A stretch of DNA of 64,000 bases from Tranzscheliella williamsii (GCA_023212725.1 JALBYF010000003.1:186001-250000), one strand, 5' to 3'; positions 31,609 to 42,492 are shown, counted from the first letter of the stretch. Notes: generated by a model not told the origin, from the sequence alone. Translations and numbers: made by a program.

Positions 31609-32751
31609 GCGCCCTGCGGTGCAGCTGCACGAAAAGATTTCAACACATCTTGCTACCCATCTTCCCTCGCTTCGAACTTTCTTGCCGCTCCGCAATGCAC
31701 TGTACTAGCCCTACACCGGTTTGATGGATATGAATATACCACTGTAAATCCATACCAGCGGCGCTATGACCCTGCCATGGATGGCCATCGCTGGGAGCGA
31801 GCCGTCAGCAGCACCTACAACGTTGTTAGATTGCTGCCCTGTCTGTGCTGTTCGTTTGGAGGGCGGCTAGCCTGCGTCGCGCTTGAGAATTGCACTAGTT
31901 TGGCCTATGCGCGGCGCGCCCAATTGACCAGTGAATTGGGATGGTGATTCTTCGATTTCGCATTCAAAATGGAAAGCGTAAGCGGCTCAGAGTGTTAGGC
32001 GGATGTGTTAGGGTGTGCTCGCTGGCGGAGAGAGGCTTGAACTCGAGCTTTCGCCTTGGCTTAGCTTCGACTTTGACTTTGGCTCTGGCTTGGGGTTTGT
32101 CTTAGAGTGGCAGGCGCGCTGTCGATCCGTAATAAGCCCAACGCACGCGCAAACGCAGCCCAACGCAGCCAACGCAGCCAACGCAGCCCAACGCAGCAGT
32201 GGTGAGTCAAACGCAGTCAAACGCACCGAAACGTCTCGCGGCGTCTCACGTTGGACTCGGATCGTCTGGCCTGGCTCCTGACTCGCCATCACCCTCATCT
32301 CCTCCGCGTCCTGCCACCATCACCCTCGCCTGCGGCCACGCTCCATTGTTCGTGCCGATCTCGACCACTGTCTCTTCTTGCGCTCCCCTGCACAGGCCAT
32401 TGGACAATCCCGTATCGTCACTCGCAAGCGCTCGTCCGTCTCGACCTTTCCCCGCCCACATCGATCTGCATCGACACCAGACGCATCCTTTCCGTCTCAC
32501 ACTCTTTCGACACTCGGCCCGCTCGACACTCTTTCGACACCTGTGCTTATCCTGCTAGACGCTGCCAGCCAGCGTGTCCAGCCGTGTCGCCGCGCCTACC
32601 TGCCGTCCGAGCAGCCAGTCGACCGCGCATAGCCTGTTCGGCCTGGGACTGTTGAGCCCACGCACATAGAGTGTGCCTGTGCAGCGGCGCCCACCTCACC
32701 TACCGCTTACTTTGGCGCTTCGTCTCCGGCCGAGGAGTGTAGTTTGCCAAG
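31609..32751. other. 1.1 kb stretch upstream of ARF6
   Basis: No gene is supported. It contains a cluster of AACGCAGCC repeats (32151-32225) and a C/T-rich leader-like part up to the ARF6 start. Confidence 0.5.
32151..32225. repeat. AACGCAGCC direct repeats
   Basis: About five copies of a 9-10 base unit AACGCAGCC(C/A) run from 32151 to 32197. Two further related copies (AAACGCAGTC, AAACGCACCG) lie at 32209-32228. They are located about 550 bases before the ARF6 start. Confidence 0.75.
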
Positions 32752-33300
32752 ATGGGTTCCAGTCTGTCGAAAGCGATGGGCAAGATCTTTGGGAACAAGG
32801 AGATGCGCATCCTGATGCTGGGGCTGGATGCGGCGGGCAAGACGACGATTCTGTACAAGCTGAAGCTGAACCAGAGCGTGACGACGATCCCGACGGTGGG
32901 GTTCAACGTGGAGACGGTGCAGTACAAGAATGTCAAGTTCAATGTGTGGGATGTGGGCGGGCAGGACAAGATCCGGCCGCTGTGGCGGCACTACTATACG
33001 GGCACGCAGGGGCTGGTGTTTGTTGTCGACAGCCAGGACCGCGACCGCGTCGACGAGGCGCGCCAGGAGCTGCACCGCATCATCGGCGACCGCGAGATGC
33101 GCGACTGCCTCCTCCTTGTCTTTGCCAACAAGCAGGACCTGCCTGGCGCCATGTCTCCCGCCGAGGTCACCGAGAAGCTCGGCCTGCACCGCATGCGCGA
33201 CCGCAGCTGGTTCGTACATCCCAGCTGCGCAACCAGCGGCGAAGGCCTCTACGAGGGCCTCAGCTGGCTCAGCCAGAACGTCACCGCCACCAAGCCGTGA
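32752..33300 (+). CDS. ARF6: ARF-family small GTPase, Arf6 type
   Basis: This 182-residue GTPase works in endocytosis, membrane recycling and polarised growth at the plasma membrane. Gly2 is available for myristoylation. The P-loop GLDAAGKT is residues 24-31; switch I has [10 protein letters not shown], switch [19 protein letters not shown], and the guanine-specificity motifs are NKQD and CATSGEG. The sequence [21 protein letters not shown] and the [12 protein letters not shown] context match Arf6 better than Arf1. It has a slightly longer N-terminal helix (four extra residues) than animal ARF6. There are no introns. Ala, Thr, Val, Leu and Pro codons end almost only in G up to about 33030 and mostly in C afterwards. 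Confidence 0.93.
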   Translation: MGSSLSKAMGKIFGNKEMRILMLGLDAAGKTTILYKLKLNQSVTTIPTVGFNVETVQYKNVKFNVWDVGGQDKIRPLWRHYYTGTQGLVFVVDSQDRDRVDEARQELHRIIGDREMRDCLLLVFANKQDLPGAMSPAEVTEKLGLHRMRDRSWFVHPSCATSGEGLYEGLSWLSQNVTATKP

Positions 33301-33558
33301 TCCCCCCCCGCACTCCCCACCCCGCCCCTGCCACCCGCATACCCACACCACGCCCCCTCCCTGTCTATACTAGCCGCGCGCACCCGCAGTAATCAACCAT
33401 GCCCCACCCCCCGCAAGACCGTGCCCACGACCCGCGCCGCTTCGGCCACAACTCACACGCGGCCTGCCCCTCGCGCGACGGCATGAAGGCGGTGTGGTCG
33501 TAGGAAAGAAACGTGCGGTGGTATAATACAAGAGCATAGAGCGGACGGAGGGGTCGCA

Positions 33559-35736
33559 TTAGGCGGATGGGGGCGAGGGGCTGGCGTGGGGCGGCGCGGC
33601 GTCGGTGGGGGTGCCGGTGAGCCCGAGCCAGCGCGTCCAGGCGGCGAGTCCGTAGCTGCTGGACGTGCCGGCTGGCTCGGTGGGGGCACTGCTGCGGCTG
33701 TTGCGGGCGGTGTTTTGCCGCAGCATGCGCTCGTACTCGGCCTCCGACAGCCCGCCGCCGTAGCCGTGGCCCGCCGCCGCGGGAGTCGGCTGCGGGGAAG
33801 GGTGGGTATGCGACAGCGACGTCAGCAGCCCTCGCTCGCTCAACATGCCCAGCACCGCATTGGCGAGCTGGTGAGTCCGGCCAGACCCCCGCCTCGCCTG
33901 GTGATGCGACGCCGTGGTCCCGCCCAGCGAGCCATGCTGGATGGCCACCGCATACGATGGCGGTGAATGCATAGAGCCGGCATCGTGGTCGGACGCGGCC
34001 AGTGGCTCGACCGGCGAAGCGGGACTGGGAGGAAAGTACGAGTCTTCAACTCGACCCCCGCCGGAAGAGTCGGACAGCGAATGAAGCGAAATATCGAGTC
34101 GGTGCGGGGTCGGGGGGTTAGGTGGGCTCCCCTCAGAAACGTCGTCATCGTCCACGAGTCGGTGATGGTCCAGGTACGGCTGTGATCCATGTCCGTGGCG
34201 CAATGAGGACGAACGCAGCGGCGCGTTGGCCGCAGACGAAGCCGGGGGTGCGTTTCGCGCCCTGCTGCCGGACGAGGCTGACCGTTCGCTGTAAGGCGAG
34301 ATGGGAGGAGGCGGAAGCTCGCTGCTGTCCGTGGCGCTGGGTCTTCGTGCCTCAGCATCCGCTGAGCTGCCCTGTCCGCTCTCCATCAGTATCGTACCCC
34401 TCTCCTGGCCGTAGGCTGGCGGAGGCGCCAGCGTTCCTACCATCGGCGCCAGGCCCCATTTCTTAACGTTGGCCTCGATGAAGACGAAACCGGCCTGGCC
34501 GAGATTGACATGCACTTCGCAGGCGCCATCTGCTCCAACGGTAGGGAAGAGATTATAGCGATTAAGGCCGATGAACGCATCTTCGAGCCTTTTGCCATTC
34601 CGCGTAAAGAAAACGGTGCCGGTCCTGGGACGGTAGCCAATGCCAATCACGTCGCCTTGTCCGTAGGCTGGGCCATAGGACTGCGCCGCAAAAGGGTAAT
34701 TGTGGCACTTGAAGCCGTCGCTGGAAAAATAGCCAATCGAGTACTTGGACCAGCCAGGAAGACGGAACTGCGGATAGGGCTTGGTGGTCAGTCCCACGGC
34801 GACGTTGGTAGAGTCGGGCTTGTTGAACATCTTGACCTCCCAGTAGTAGACTTCGTTGATCTTGGGCAACGGAAGATTGCTCTGCACGCAGACGCCACCT
34901 CCTTCTTGCGGCGCCATACCTTCCCCGTCCGCGAGAAAGGTGATCTCGGTGCGTGCCTCGACAAATACAGAGGGATTGCTCTCATAGTCTGGATCAAAGG
35001 ACCAGGCGCTAACGCCCTTTTCCTGAATGCTGAGAAACTGGCTGAGAGTGATATCGGTGGACTGGGTTCCCGGGGGGTAGGACAGAGTCCAGTCCTTGGC
35101 CCGTCGGTAGCCACGGCCGGTAGCATGGTCAACGGATTCGAGCCACCTTTGCTCGATCCCATCCAGTCCGCCGGTTCCCTCCAGCTCTTCTTCGCGTCCG
35201 ACGTCCAAAGGTCCATCGGAGTCGGTGAGGGCAATGCGTGTCTTCCGCCTGACTATGATCACGAGGATAATGAAGAGGAGTAGCAGGAAAAGCAAGGTCG
35301 ACAGAAGGACGAGAAGGGGTAGAAGGAGGGCCAAGGTGTCGTCGGCTGTGGGCGGTCGGTGATAGTGAGGCGCCTCTGTGGCCAAGGAGATGCTGTCCGG
35401 TGAGCCGGCGGTGGGATTCGGTGTCTGCGCATGGCCAATGAATTTAACGTCTTGGTTGAAGAGGCGTTCGCCTGACATGCGGAAAGGGCGCTTGAAACGC
35501 GGGGCGTCTTTAGGATAGTCGAGAGAACGGCCGTCGCGATTATCCGAGCCTACATCGAAGGGCAGGAAGGAGTCGAGGTCAAAGAACTTCTCTTTTGCCA
35601 GGTAAGATGCTGAGCGTCGGTCATCGGCAGGCGCAGCATCGTTGATACGCTTGCTTGACAAGAACGTGGATGACGATGCAAATGGCGCAGTAGAAGGACC
35701 TGGCTTGTCTTCCCAGCGGGAGATCCTTCTCGGCAT
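33559..35736 (-). CDS. SPRY-domain membrane protein, Ssh4/Ear1-like ubiquitin-ligase adaptor
   Basis: The layout matches yeast Ssh4/Ear1, endosome/vacuole membrane adaptors that recruit the HECT ligase Rsp5 to cargo. Of 725 residues, one strongly hydrophobic span is at about 135-165 (Leu/Ile-rich, ending VIIVRRK). A SPRY domain follows at about 250-430, with YYWEVKMF, VAVGLTTKPYP, YSIGYFSSDGFKCHN, GDVIGIGYRPRTGTVFFTRNG and NLFPTVG. Two candidate WW-binding PY motifs occur after it: PPAY near 438 and PPSY near 595. The remaining C-terminus is disordered, Ser/Pro/His-rich. The start is the ATG at 35736 (MPRRISRWED); 13 further upstream codons are open but have no ATG. The yeast proteins are shorter (about 550-580), the excess being in the tail. 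Confidence 0.8.
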   Translation of the reverse strand: MPRRISRWEDKPGPSTAPFASSSTFLSSKRINDAAPADDRRSASYLAKEKFFDLDSFLPFDVGSDNRDGRSLDYPKDAPRFKRPFRMSGERLFNQDVKFIGHAQTPNPTAGSPDSISLATEAPHYHRPPTADDTLALLLPLLVLLSTLLFLLLLFIILVIIVRRKTRIALTDSDGPLDVGREEELEGTGGLDGIEQRWLESVDHATGRGYRRAKDWTLSYPPGTQSTDITLSQFLSIQEKGVSAWSFDPDYESNPSVFVEARTEITFLADGEGMAPQEGGGVCVQSNLPLPKINEVYYWEVKMFNKPDSTNVAVGLTTKPYPQFRLPGWSKYSIGYFSSDGFKCHNYPFAAQSYGPAYGQGDVIGIGYRPRTGTVFFTRNGKRLEDAFIGLNRYNLFPTVGADGACEVHVNLGQAGFVFIEANVKKWGLAPMVGTLAPPPAYGQERGTILMESGQGSSADAEARRPSATDSSELPPPPISPYSERSASSGSRARNAPPASSAANAPLRSSSLRHGHGSQPYLDHHRLVDDDDVSEGSPPNPPTPHRLDISLHSLSDSSGGGRVEDSYFPPSPASPVEPLAASDHDAGSMHSPPSYAVAIQHGSLGGTTASHHQARRGSGRTHQLANAVLGMLSERGLLTSLSHTHPSPQPTPAAAGHGYGGGLSEAEYERMLRQNTARNSRSSAPTEPAGTSSSYGLAAWTRWLGLTGTPTDAAPPHASPSPPSA

Positions 35737-37217
35737 ACTGAACGATAGGCGGAGAGATGCGATGGAGTGAATCAAAGAGAGAGCCTCAAGCTCATACTGT
35801 AGCGACAGCGCTGTGCAGATCCAATGCCGATAGTGATGATGTGGAAAATTTGGCTGCCAATCAAAGTGCTAACCATGCAACGATGCTCTTTTACGATAAG
35901 GTAGAGTCCAGTCTCCGGGGGGCGTAGTGTAACAGGAAAGCAGTTGCTGTCAAAGAGCTTGTGACCTGCCTTGCACCTGATTTATGGGAATACGAGAGTG
36001 AGTGGCGGCGTAGTGCTGTGACAAAGGAATAGTCGTTTGTACAGAGCGTGGTGTGGACAGTCTAAGGCCCTGAGAGATAGTGGAGGACGAAGAGATAGAG
36101 TCACGGCTATGGGATGATTGTACGGATGGTGAATAGCCCAATCCGAATACTACCACTGTGCTGAGCGGCTGAGTAGGCGGTGGCAGAGAGTCAAAGGGGG
36201 CTCATTCGACGCAGGCAAGCAGGTTGGCTGTAAGCTTGGATGCACGCAAGCTAGCAGCAGCTCCCCATCTGCGCGCTCCTGTTTCGGCATTCTATGCAAT
36301 GCATACAATTGTAATTTAAGAAACGAATGGAAAGTTACAACCTCTTTCCATACTTATCTCGAATACGGAGTGATCCGTACGCGTGTTGTTATAATCTGGC
36401 AGCACAGCCGAGATCCGACTTTGTACTCCAGCTACTCAACGCTCCCGGGATGATAACCTTCTTGCCCATGCACCATACTCATTCTCAGCGCACAGTGAGG
36501 TGCCACTTGGAATCACTACCAGAGCAAGCTGGATGAAAATTGAGCTCACGGAGCCAAAGCATTTGACCTTCATGTGGGTTGAGAGAATCTCCCTTTTTAA
36601 CAACAAGTAGAATAATGTTATAACAGCGCTGTAGAACAATATCATTAGATGGAAATAGACCGTGCTGTGCCTGATGCAGGGATCCGCGCCGAACGCAGAT
36701 GCAGACAAATCAATATAATATGGATGTAATTCTATTCACTTTCAGATTCACAATAATTGGATAGCGAGTGTTAGGTGGAGGTCTCCTGCTATAGGATGTC
36801 ATATATTGAATTGCGCATCTCGATACCGTCCGATGAAGCGACTTTTTGAAACTGTTTCCCGATCCGGCTTCGCTCGGCGTGTTACTGAGACGCGTCCAGG
36901 GCATGCTGGTGCAGTCGCGGGTGCAAATGTGAGCCTGACTCAGCAGCTTCCTCCCTTCCTCACCACCACCTTCGCAACCCCATCCTGTCATCCGCTTTGT
37001 CTGTCGGGACGCACACCCCTTCCAACGCCGAAACGTGGAGCTACTCTGCCGCCCACTATTGGGTCATTCTTGTGCGGCATCGAAAGTCGTCCCCGAACAG
37101 CACCCGAGATCACTGTACAGCTAGAAGACACCCTCGAGTTTTAGCTGTCTAAATCCAACGCGCTGCTCACACTGCCTCCTCCCGCATATATATCCTATAC
37201 GCCTCACCTTGCGCATC
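35737..37217. other. Divergent 1.5 kb region between the SPRY and bZIP genes
   Basis: No supported gene. The middle (about 36290-36790) is distinctly A+T-rich compared with the rest of the window. The right end is the bZIP promoter; a TATATAT word at 37187-37193 is too close to the start codon to be a normal TATA box. Confidence 0.45.
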
Positions 37218-38758
37218 ATGGAACCGAAGCGAGCATCTGAGCAGCCTGATGCTGACTATGACGGTGAGTCCTCTCCCACCTTGGATTGCGTCTACTTCTC
37301 TGCGTCCTGTCGGTGATGAACCAGTCTGTCGTCGGTGCATCTCCCGAATCACGTTCGACCTGCTTGAAATCCGCTGACTAAGCCGTATGATAATTCTATC
37401 TTCCAGCTTCCGGTTTCCCCAGCAGCATCGATCCGAACATTGGTGAAAGCAATGAGCAGCCACCCCAGGATCAAAACGCTGTCGCTGGTGCTACCGCTCC
37501 GCACGCTGCATCGGCCAATGGCGTCGGAGAAGACACCAATGTCGAACGTCAGGAGCAGAACGAGTCGCATGCCATGGCAGCCGTCATGCAACTCGCTCAG
37601 GCTGCTTCCCAACAGCATCACTTTGAAGAGCAGCAGCACCAACAAGATCAGCAGCACCAGCAACATGCCCACGTTCAGGTCAATGACAGTCACCACGGCC
37701 CGGGCCAGGCCAAGACTGGCGATGATTCGGTTCAATCCACTGAAACGAGGGGTTCCAAGAGGAGGCCCTCCCAAAGCGCCTCCAACCCGACAGCGCCAAA
37801 CAGCAAAGCAGCCAGACATGACGACTATACTCCCGCTCCCGCTGTAGCAGGAGTTCACGCCAGCACCGAGGCAAGCAATCTGCCCTTTCCAGAGTCCTGG
37901 TCCGAGGGTAGCATCCCTGTCGAGATTCAGAAAGCTTACCAGCAACATCTAGCCTCTCAGGGCAATTTCACCGGCGCTTCAGATGCTGGACCTGCAGATG
38001 GATCAGACGCCTCCACAAATACTACCAGCAAGCCCAGCAGACAGCTTTCGACATCGAAACGCGCGGCTCAGAACCGAGCTGCTCAAAGAGCTTTCCGAGA
38101 GCGCCGCGACAAGTACGTCAAGGTCCTTGAATCCAAAGCCACTCGCCTAGAAACGGCGATTAAAGTTGCCACCGAATGTAGACGTCGCTACACAGAGGCG
38201 CTACAGACCATCGATGGGCTAAGACAAGACAATCACACTCTGCGTGTCGCACTGGCCGCGCTGTCCGGCACCCAAGTTGGGGCGCCGCCCGCAGCGATGA
38301 AGATGGATGAGTATCTAGGTACGCTGCCAGACATTCCGCCTCTCACCACCGAGGAAGAGGAGGCCATTCTGCCGGGCTCAGGTGATGGTAGTTTCGACTC
38401 TCCCGGCCAACACCATGCTGCTTCCTTTGGTCAGGCCGCTGGCAAAGACAAGCCGCAATACCCACAGACGCCGCCATCAGACGACCATGTGACTACCGGC
38501 GCCAACAACAGCAACCCTAGCTTGGACTCGCTGAGCGCTGTGGCTGCCGCTGCTGCTGCTGTTGCGCAGCACCATACTACCCACTCTGCGCCTGCCCCGG
38601 AGCAGCCGTCGGCATCCCACAAGACGGGCAGTGCGCCCGCGCCCGCGTCGCCGCCCGCCGATCCCGATACCCCGCCCACATCCGCGCCGACAGCACCCCC
38701 AACGCTCCCCCCCGTCCCTGGCTCCACTGCCCCTGCACCCCCTGTCTCCTCTTCATAG
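37218..38758 (+). CDS. bZIP transcription factor, fungal AP-1 (Yap/Pap1) type
   Basis: Exons 37218-37263 and 37407-38758 are separated by a 143-base GTGAGT intron in phase 1 and give 465 residues. The basic region at about 226-255 contains NRAAQRAF (238-245), the signature of the Yap/Pap1 family, which reads TTAC/G-TAA half-sites. It is followed by a leucine-zipper-like segment (KVLESKATRLETAI ... IDGLRQDNHTLRVALAAL). N-terminal of it are His/Gln-rich low-complexity runs (residues about 70-110). The C-terminus is acidic, then Ala/Pro-rich. I see no cysteine-rich C-terminal domain of the kind used for redox sensing in Yap1/Pap1, so an oxidative-stress role is not supported. It converges on the SNT2-like gene, 240 bases apart. 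Confidence 0.88.
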
Positions 38759-38997
38759 CACTCGCCTTGATCCAGCCCGCGCTCGGTAGCGGCGCCCTCC
38801 GCTGCCGCTGTACTTTATCATGTACCACTATGCATGCCTTCGTCCCCGCCCCGGCTAGCGGGGAATGGCACCAGCTCCAAGCACAGACAGCGCGGCTGTT
38901 ACCGCAGGAGTTCGCTGATGAGCCGCTTGCCCGTAGCGGGTAAAAAGTGTGAATTAGCAAGATATCTGGACGGGAAGGGTGGGGGGTGGGAGCGGGG

Positions 38998-41900
38998 CTA
39001 GGCCGGGTCGATGTGTTTGTATTTTGTTTGTTTGCAGAAGTTGCAGCAGAGGAGGGGGTGTGCGGGGGGGGTGGGGGGGTCGTGTTCGTGTTTGATGGGG
39101 GGTGGAATGTGCCACCAGAAGGGGGAGAAGGTGGAGTGGCAGGAGGCGCAGGATTTGGGCGGGGGGGCGGTAGACGAGGTGCGGGGGGGGAGGAGGGAGT
39201 CGAAGCGCTTGGCGCGGCGGAGGAGGGCATAGGTGGTCTCGCCGACGAGCGCGTGCGCGGCCGCGGCGAGCTGGACATGCTTGTTGACGCGGACAAACAT
39301 CTGGAGCGAGGTGAGCCCGGTGCGCGCATCGACCTCGGCGAGGTCGTAGAGCTTCTTGGCGCGCGCCACCTCCTTGTGCTCGCGACACCACACCTGCGGC
39401 ACCATGTGCCCCGTCTCGCCCTTGAACGTCAGCGTCGCTATCACCTCCCGCCGCGACCCCTTGACCGGGATGATCTCGAAGCCGAGCGTGTACGCCGGCT
39501 GCTGGTTGTACGCGCACGACACGTGGAAGCTCTTCCGGCACGACGCCTCCGAGCACGTCACGCATGCCCCGCGCTGATCGCCGCACACCGCACAAACCGC
39601 CTCGTACCGCCACGCCGCAAGATGCCCCGCATTCTCCACCATCTTGAGCCGGTTGACATCACTGAAGACAACATCCGGCATCCAGACAGCACACAGGACG
39701 TGCGCCCAGTTGTTGCACTCGGTCGGCTTGAAGGCGTCCAGCGCGCCCAATGGCGCACTCCGAACCAGATCGGCGGTCGCACTCCCGTTGGCCGCCTCTT
39801 TCTTGCCCAGTGCTGCTGCTTTGGTCTTGTCCGGCGTCGTGTGAGCCGAGTTCGAGCCACTGAGCGACAGTTTGGGCCGGCCACGAGATTTTTCGCCGCT
39901 TCCACTACCAGCCGTCGCTGCTTGCTTGGCGGAATTAGCGGCCGCTTCCTCCTGGGCAAGGGGAGAGCAGAGAATGCACTTCGGCAGCAAGGCAGCTTCG
40001 AGGGCCGTTTCGTTGTTACATGGGTCGCAGGTCCAGTAGTCCATCTCGATCTCCGCATCGGTCAGGCCATAGCAACCCTGATGTACGCTGAGCGAGCACT
40101 GCCGGCATTGCGCAAGTTTCTTCTTGGGCTCGATCCGCTTGCACATAACGCATTTCAGCGGCTCTGGCTTGGGCGGCGGTGGTGCACCAGCCCCATTAGT
40201 GGCGCCTGGTGTTACTGCTTTCCCGTCTTTGGATGTTCGCGCGATCTTGTTCGGAGGGGCGACGCCTAGAAGGCCTTCTTCCGCAGCAGCAGCCGCCGCC
40301 GTCTTGTTCCTCGTGTTTACCGAAACCAGCTCAGGGTTGAACGTCTCGGCGGCATACTTTCGCCAATGCACTCCGCAGGTGACGCAGAGCACCCTGTTGG
40401 TGAGCGACGCAGGTCCTTTGTACCAGACACTACTTGACGTCGCCGAACACATCGCGCAGGAGGTCGATGGCCCTGATGGTGAGCTGTCCCCGTAGACCGA
40501 GAGCGAGGGTGATACAGCCCGCGAGGTGGATGGCTTCGAGGGCGCCGTTGTCGCTGCGGACCCATTGACCTTCTTGGCACCGCGCCCCCCAGCTCTGGCT
40601 TCTTCTTGAGCTTCGAGGTCGGCCTTGATGCGCTGCATCTTCCAGATGACAAAGTAGCGCACGATCTCGGGCACCTTCTTGGTTGGAATATACTTTTTGA
40701 GCTGCTTCATGTCGGAATTGACTTCTTTGATGCCGGTCTCGAACTGCTTTAGCTCCTTGGCCGTCCAGTTGACGAGGCGCAGTTCTTCTGACGTACTTCG
40801 GGATAGAGCAGTCAGAGCCTTGTCGATGTTGCCCTGCTCCATTGTGAAGACTTCGAGGGCCCGGTTGAGGAGGTCTACATTGTAGGGCGGTATTGTCTTA
40901 ACCTGCGCTTGGGCGTCTCGGATGTATGCTTCCAGTATCGACTCGGAGTCAGCTATAGATGGAAGGAACAACTGTTTCGCGCTCTGATCAGTACCACGTT
41001 CAAATTCTGGGGGCTCAGACGTTATGGCAACCGGCATGACGGTAGGAGTGCTGCTGCCTGTCGTGGGGGTATCGGACCGCTCTATCGGGTCTCGCTTTCG
41101 CTTAAAGGGCCGCCCTTTCTTTTTGGGTAACGTTGGTAGTGCCGCTACCTCATCCGCCGCCACGCTTTGGCCATCCTCGTCTTTGCTCTTTTCCTTGATC
41201 TTGCAATGAGCGCCAATACCCGCCTCTTGTTGTTCCTCCCAGGTGGGCAGAGTGGCTTGATACTTGGGTCCTAGACGTGTAGTTGCGATGGGATACACCG
41301 AGTCGTGCGGATCCAACACGTCCAATACACTGGTGTGTTGTCCGAAATAGCGATAAGGCCATCTGTTGAAGCATCGAGTCCCTCGTAGATCCTCTAGGGT
41401 CTTGTCCGGGGAGGGTGTTCCATCTGGCGAATTGCTCGCGGAAGCAATGTTTTCTTTTTTGGCAAGATTTCGTCTACCAGAGCCGGGAGGGCGGCCTCTC
41501 CCTCTGCCTGTTCCTACCGTGATCTTGCCTCTGGTAATGGGCGCGCCGCGGACGGTACCTTGGGTGCTCGACGGACGGGGATTCGGGGCAACGCCATTGT
41601 TGCTGTTGATAGAGGAGATTGGCCCGCCAGTTTGAAGGGTTTGCTCGACATCTTGCTCGTGTCGTTTTGAACATGGGGCACAGGTCCAGCTGTAGCCCTT
41701 GGCCGGCTTGGAAAGGAGTGGTGGATTGAGGCACTGCATGTGGAAGAACTTCTTGCAGGTATCACATCGCACAGATTCCGGACCTGAAGCCCAGCGGTGG
41801 CACATGGTACAACCTCGAAGTGCATCAGTAAGATCGTTGATCATACCTTGCTCGGCGACGACAAAGGAGTAGCGCTGTCGAAGTGTGTCAAGCACTTCTT

Positions 41901-42492
41901 GCGGTGCGTTTTGCACCTTTTCGGTGGGGATGACGTCGTAGAAGCGGTGGATGTAGCGGTCGTAAAGCTGATGGTAGTAGAAGTGGTCTTCCTTCTTCTT
42001 CCACTGCGTAATGTCGGGTGCACTTCCCTGGCCGATAAGGTCACGGTGTCTTACCTCACAGATGCCTCGGACGTTTTCGAGGCTAAAGACGTCCGAATGC
42101 ATGGTAGCGACCAGCAGGCGAGGATCGTTGGTGCTTCTCAAGCTGATGTCGCGCATACGCAGGAAGACATTGGCCCTTACCTGCAAAGTGCCGGAAGAGC
42201 TGGCTAGGGCTGCTGCACCGCTACGGGAGGAAGCGGCAGTGACAAACTCCATAACTCGAGCGATCATGTAAGGCTCGCCAAAGCCGGGCGCCCATGCTGG
42301 AGATAGGTAGATGTGGTCGTTTATGCCGATCATCTTGCCATCTCGAATAGCGACTCGCGTTACGGGTGCAGCGGGCTTGATGGCCGAGGTGGAAGGTGAG
42401 GAGGCATGGAGGAGAGCCTGCTGCTGCTGTTGTTGATGTAGAGCAGCCTTGGAGGCAGTCAAGCCGGTAGGGGCGAGGGAAGAACTCGCCAT
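38998..42492 (-). CDS. SNT2: SNT2-like chromatin protein (BAH, PHD, SANT, GATA-type fingers, extended PHD)
   Basis: This 1164-residue intronless protein has the domain order of Snt2, a subunit of a histone-deacetylase/E3-type chromatin complex. A BAH domain lies at about 55-205 (GINDHIYLSPAW ... LENVRGICEVRH). PHD1 is near 230-275 (CTMCHRW ... CDTCKKFFHMQCLNPP). A SANT-like helix triplet is near 575-625 (NWTAKELKQFETGI). A GATA-type finger is at about 684-715 (CAMC-x20-CVTC) and PHD2 near 785-830. An extended PHD follows at about 835-1040, ending VWCREHKE. At the C-terminus is another Cys pair set (CASC ... CNFC) with SPFWWH, like a GATA finger with an enlarged loop. Low-complexity polyGln is at 19-25. 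The start is the ATG at 42492. Confidence 0.88.
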   Translation of the reverse strand: MASSSLAPTGLTASKAALHQQQQQQALLHASSPSTSAIKPAAPVTRVAIRDGKMIGINDHIYLSPAWAPGFGEPYMIARVMEFVTAASSRSGAAALASSSGTLQVRANVFLRMRDISLRSTNDPRLLVATMHSDVFSLENVRGICEVRHRDLIGQGSAPDITQWKKKEDHFYYHQLYDRYIHRFYDVIPTEKVQNAPQEVLDTLRQRYSFVVAEQGMINDLTDALRGCTMCHRWASGPESVRCDTCKKFFHMQCLNPPLLSKPAKGYSWTCAPCSKRHEQDVEQTLQTGGPISSINSNNGVAPNPRPSSTQGTVRGAPITRGKITVGTGRGRGRPPGSGRRNLAKKENIASASNSPDGTPSPDKTLEDLRGTRCFNRWPYRYFGQHTSVLDVLDPHDSVYPIATTRLGPKYQATLPTWEEQQEAGIGAHCKIKEKSKDEDGQSVAADEVAALPTLPKKKGRPFKRKRDPIERSDTPTTGSSTPTVMPVAITSEPPEFERGTDQSAKQLFLPSIADSESILEAYIRDAQAQVKTIPPYNVDLLNRALEVFTMEQGNIDKALTALSRSTSEELRLVNWTAKELKQFETGIKEVNSDMKQLKKYIPTKKVPEIVRYFVIWKMQRIKADLEAQEEARAGGRGAKKVNGSAATTAPSKPSTSRAVSPSLSVYGDSSPSGPSTSCAMCSATSSSVWYKGPASLTNRVLCVTCGVHWRKYAAETFNPELVSVNTRNKTAAAAAAEEGLLGVAPPNKIARTSKDGKAVTPGATNGAGAPPPPKPEPLKCVMCKRIEPKKKLAQCRQCSLSVHQGCYGLTDAEIEMDYWTCDPCNNETALEAALLPKCILCSPLAQEEAAANSAKQAATAGSGSGEKSRGRPKLSLSGSNSAHTTPDKTKAAALGKKEAANGSATADLVRSAPLGALDAFKPTECNNWAHVLCAVWMPDVVFSDVNRLKMVENAGHLAAWRYEAVCAVCGDQRGACVTCSEASCRKSFHVSCAYNQQPAYTLGFEIIPVKGSRREVIATLTFKGETGHMVPQVWCREHKEVARAKKLYDLAEVDARTGLTSLQMFVRVNKHVQLAAAAHALVGETTYALLRRAKRFDSLLPPRTSSTAPPPKSCASCHSTFSPFWWHIPPPIKHEHDPPTPPAHPLLCCNFCKQTKYKHIDPA
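39053..39113 (+). other. G-run cluster with quadruplex-forming pattern
   Basis: Four or more runs of 5-8 G separated by short spacers lie on the plus strand, opposite the last codons of the SNT2-like gene. The pattern fits the usual definition of a potential G-quadruplex; on the coding strand it encodes Pro-rich sequence. Confidence 0.5.

Noticed and set aside
37187..37193. TATATAT as TATA box of the bZIP gene
   Set aside because: It lies only about 25 bases before the start codon, leaving no room for a normal leader.
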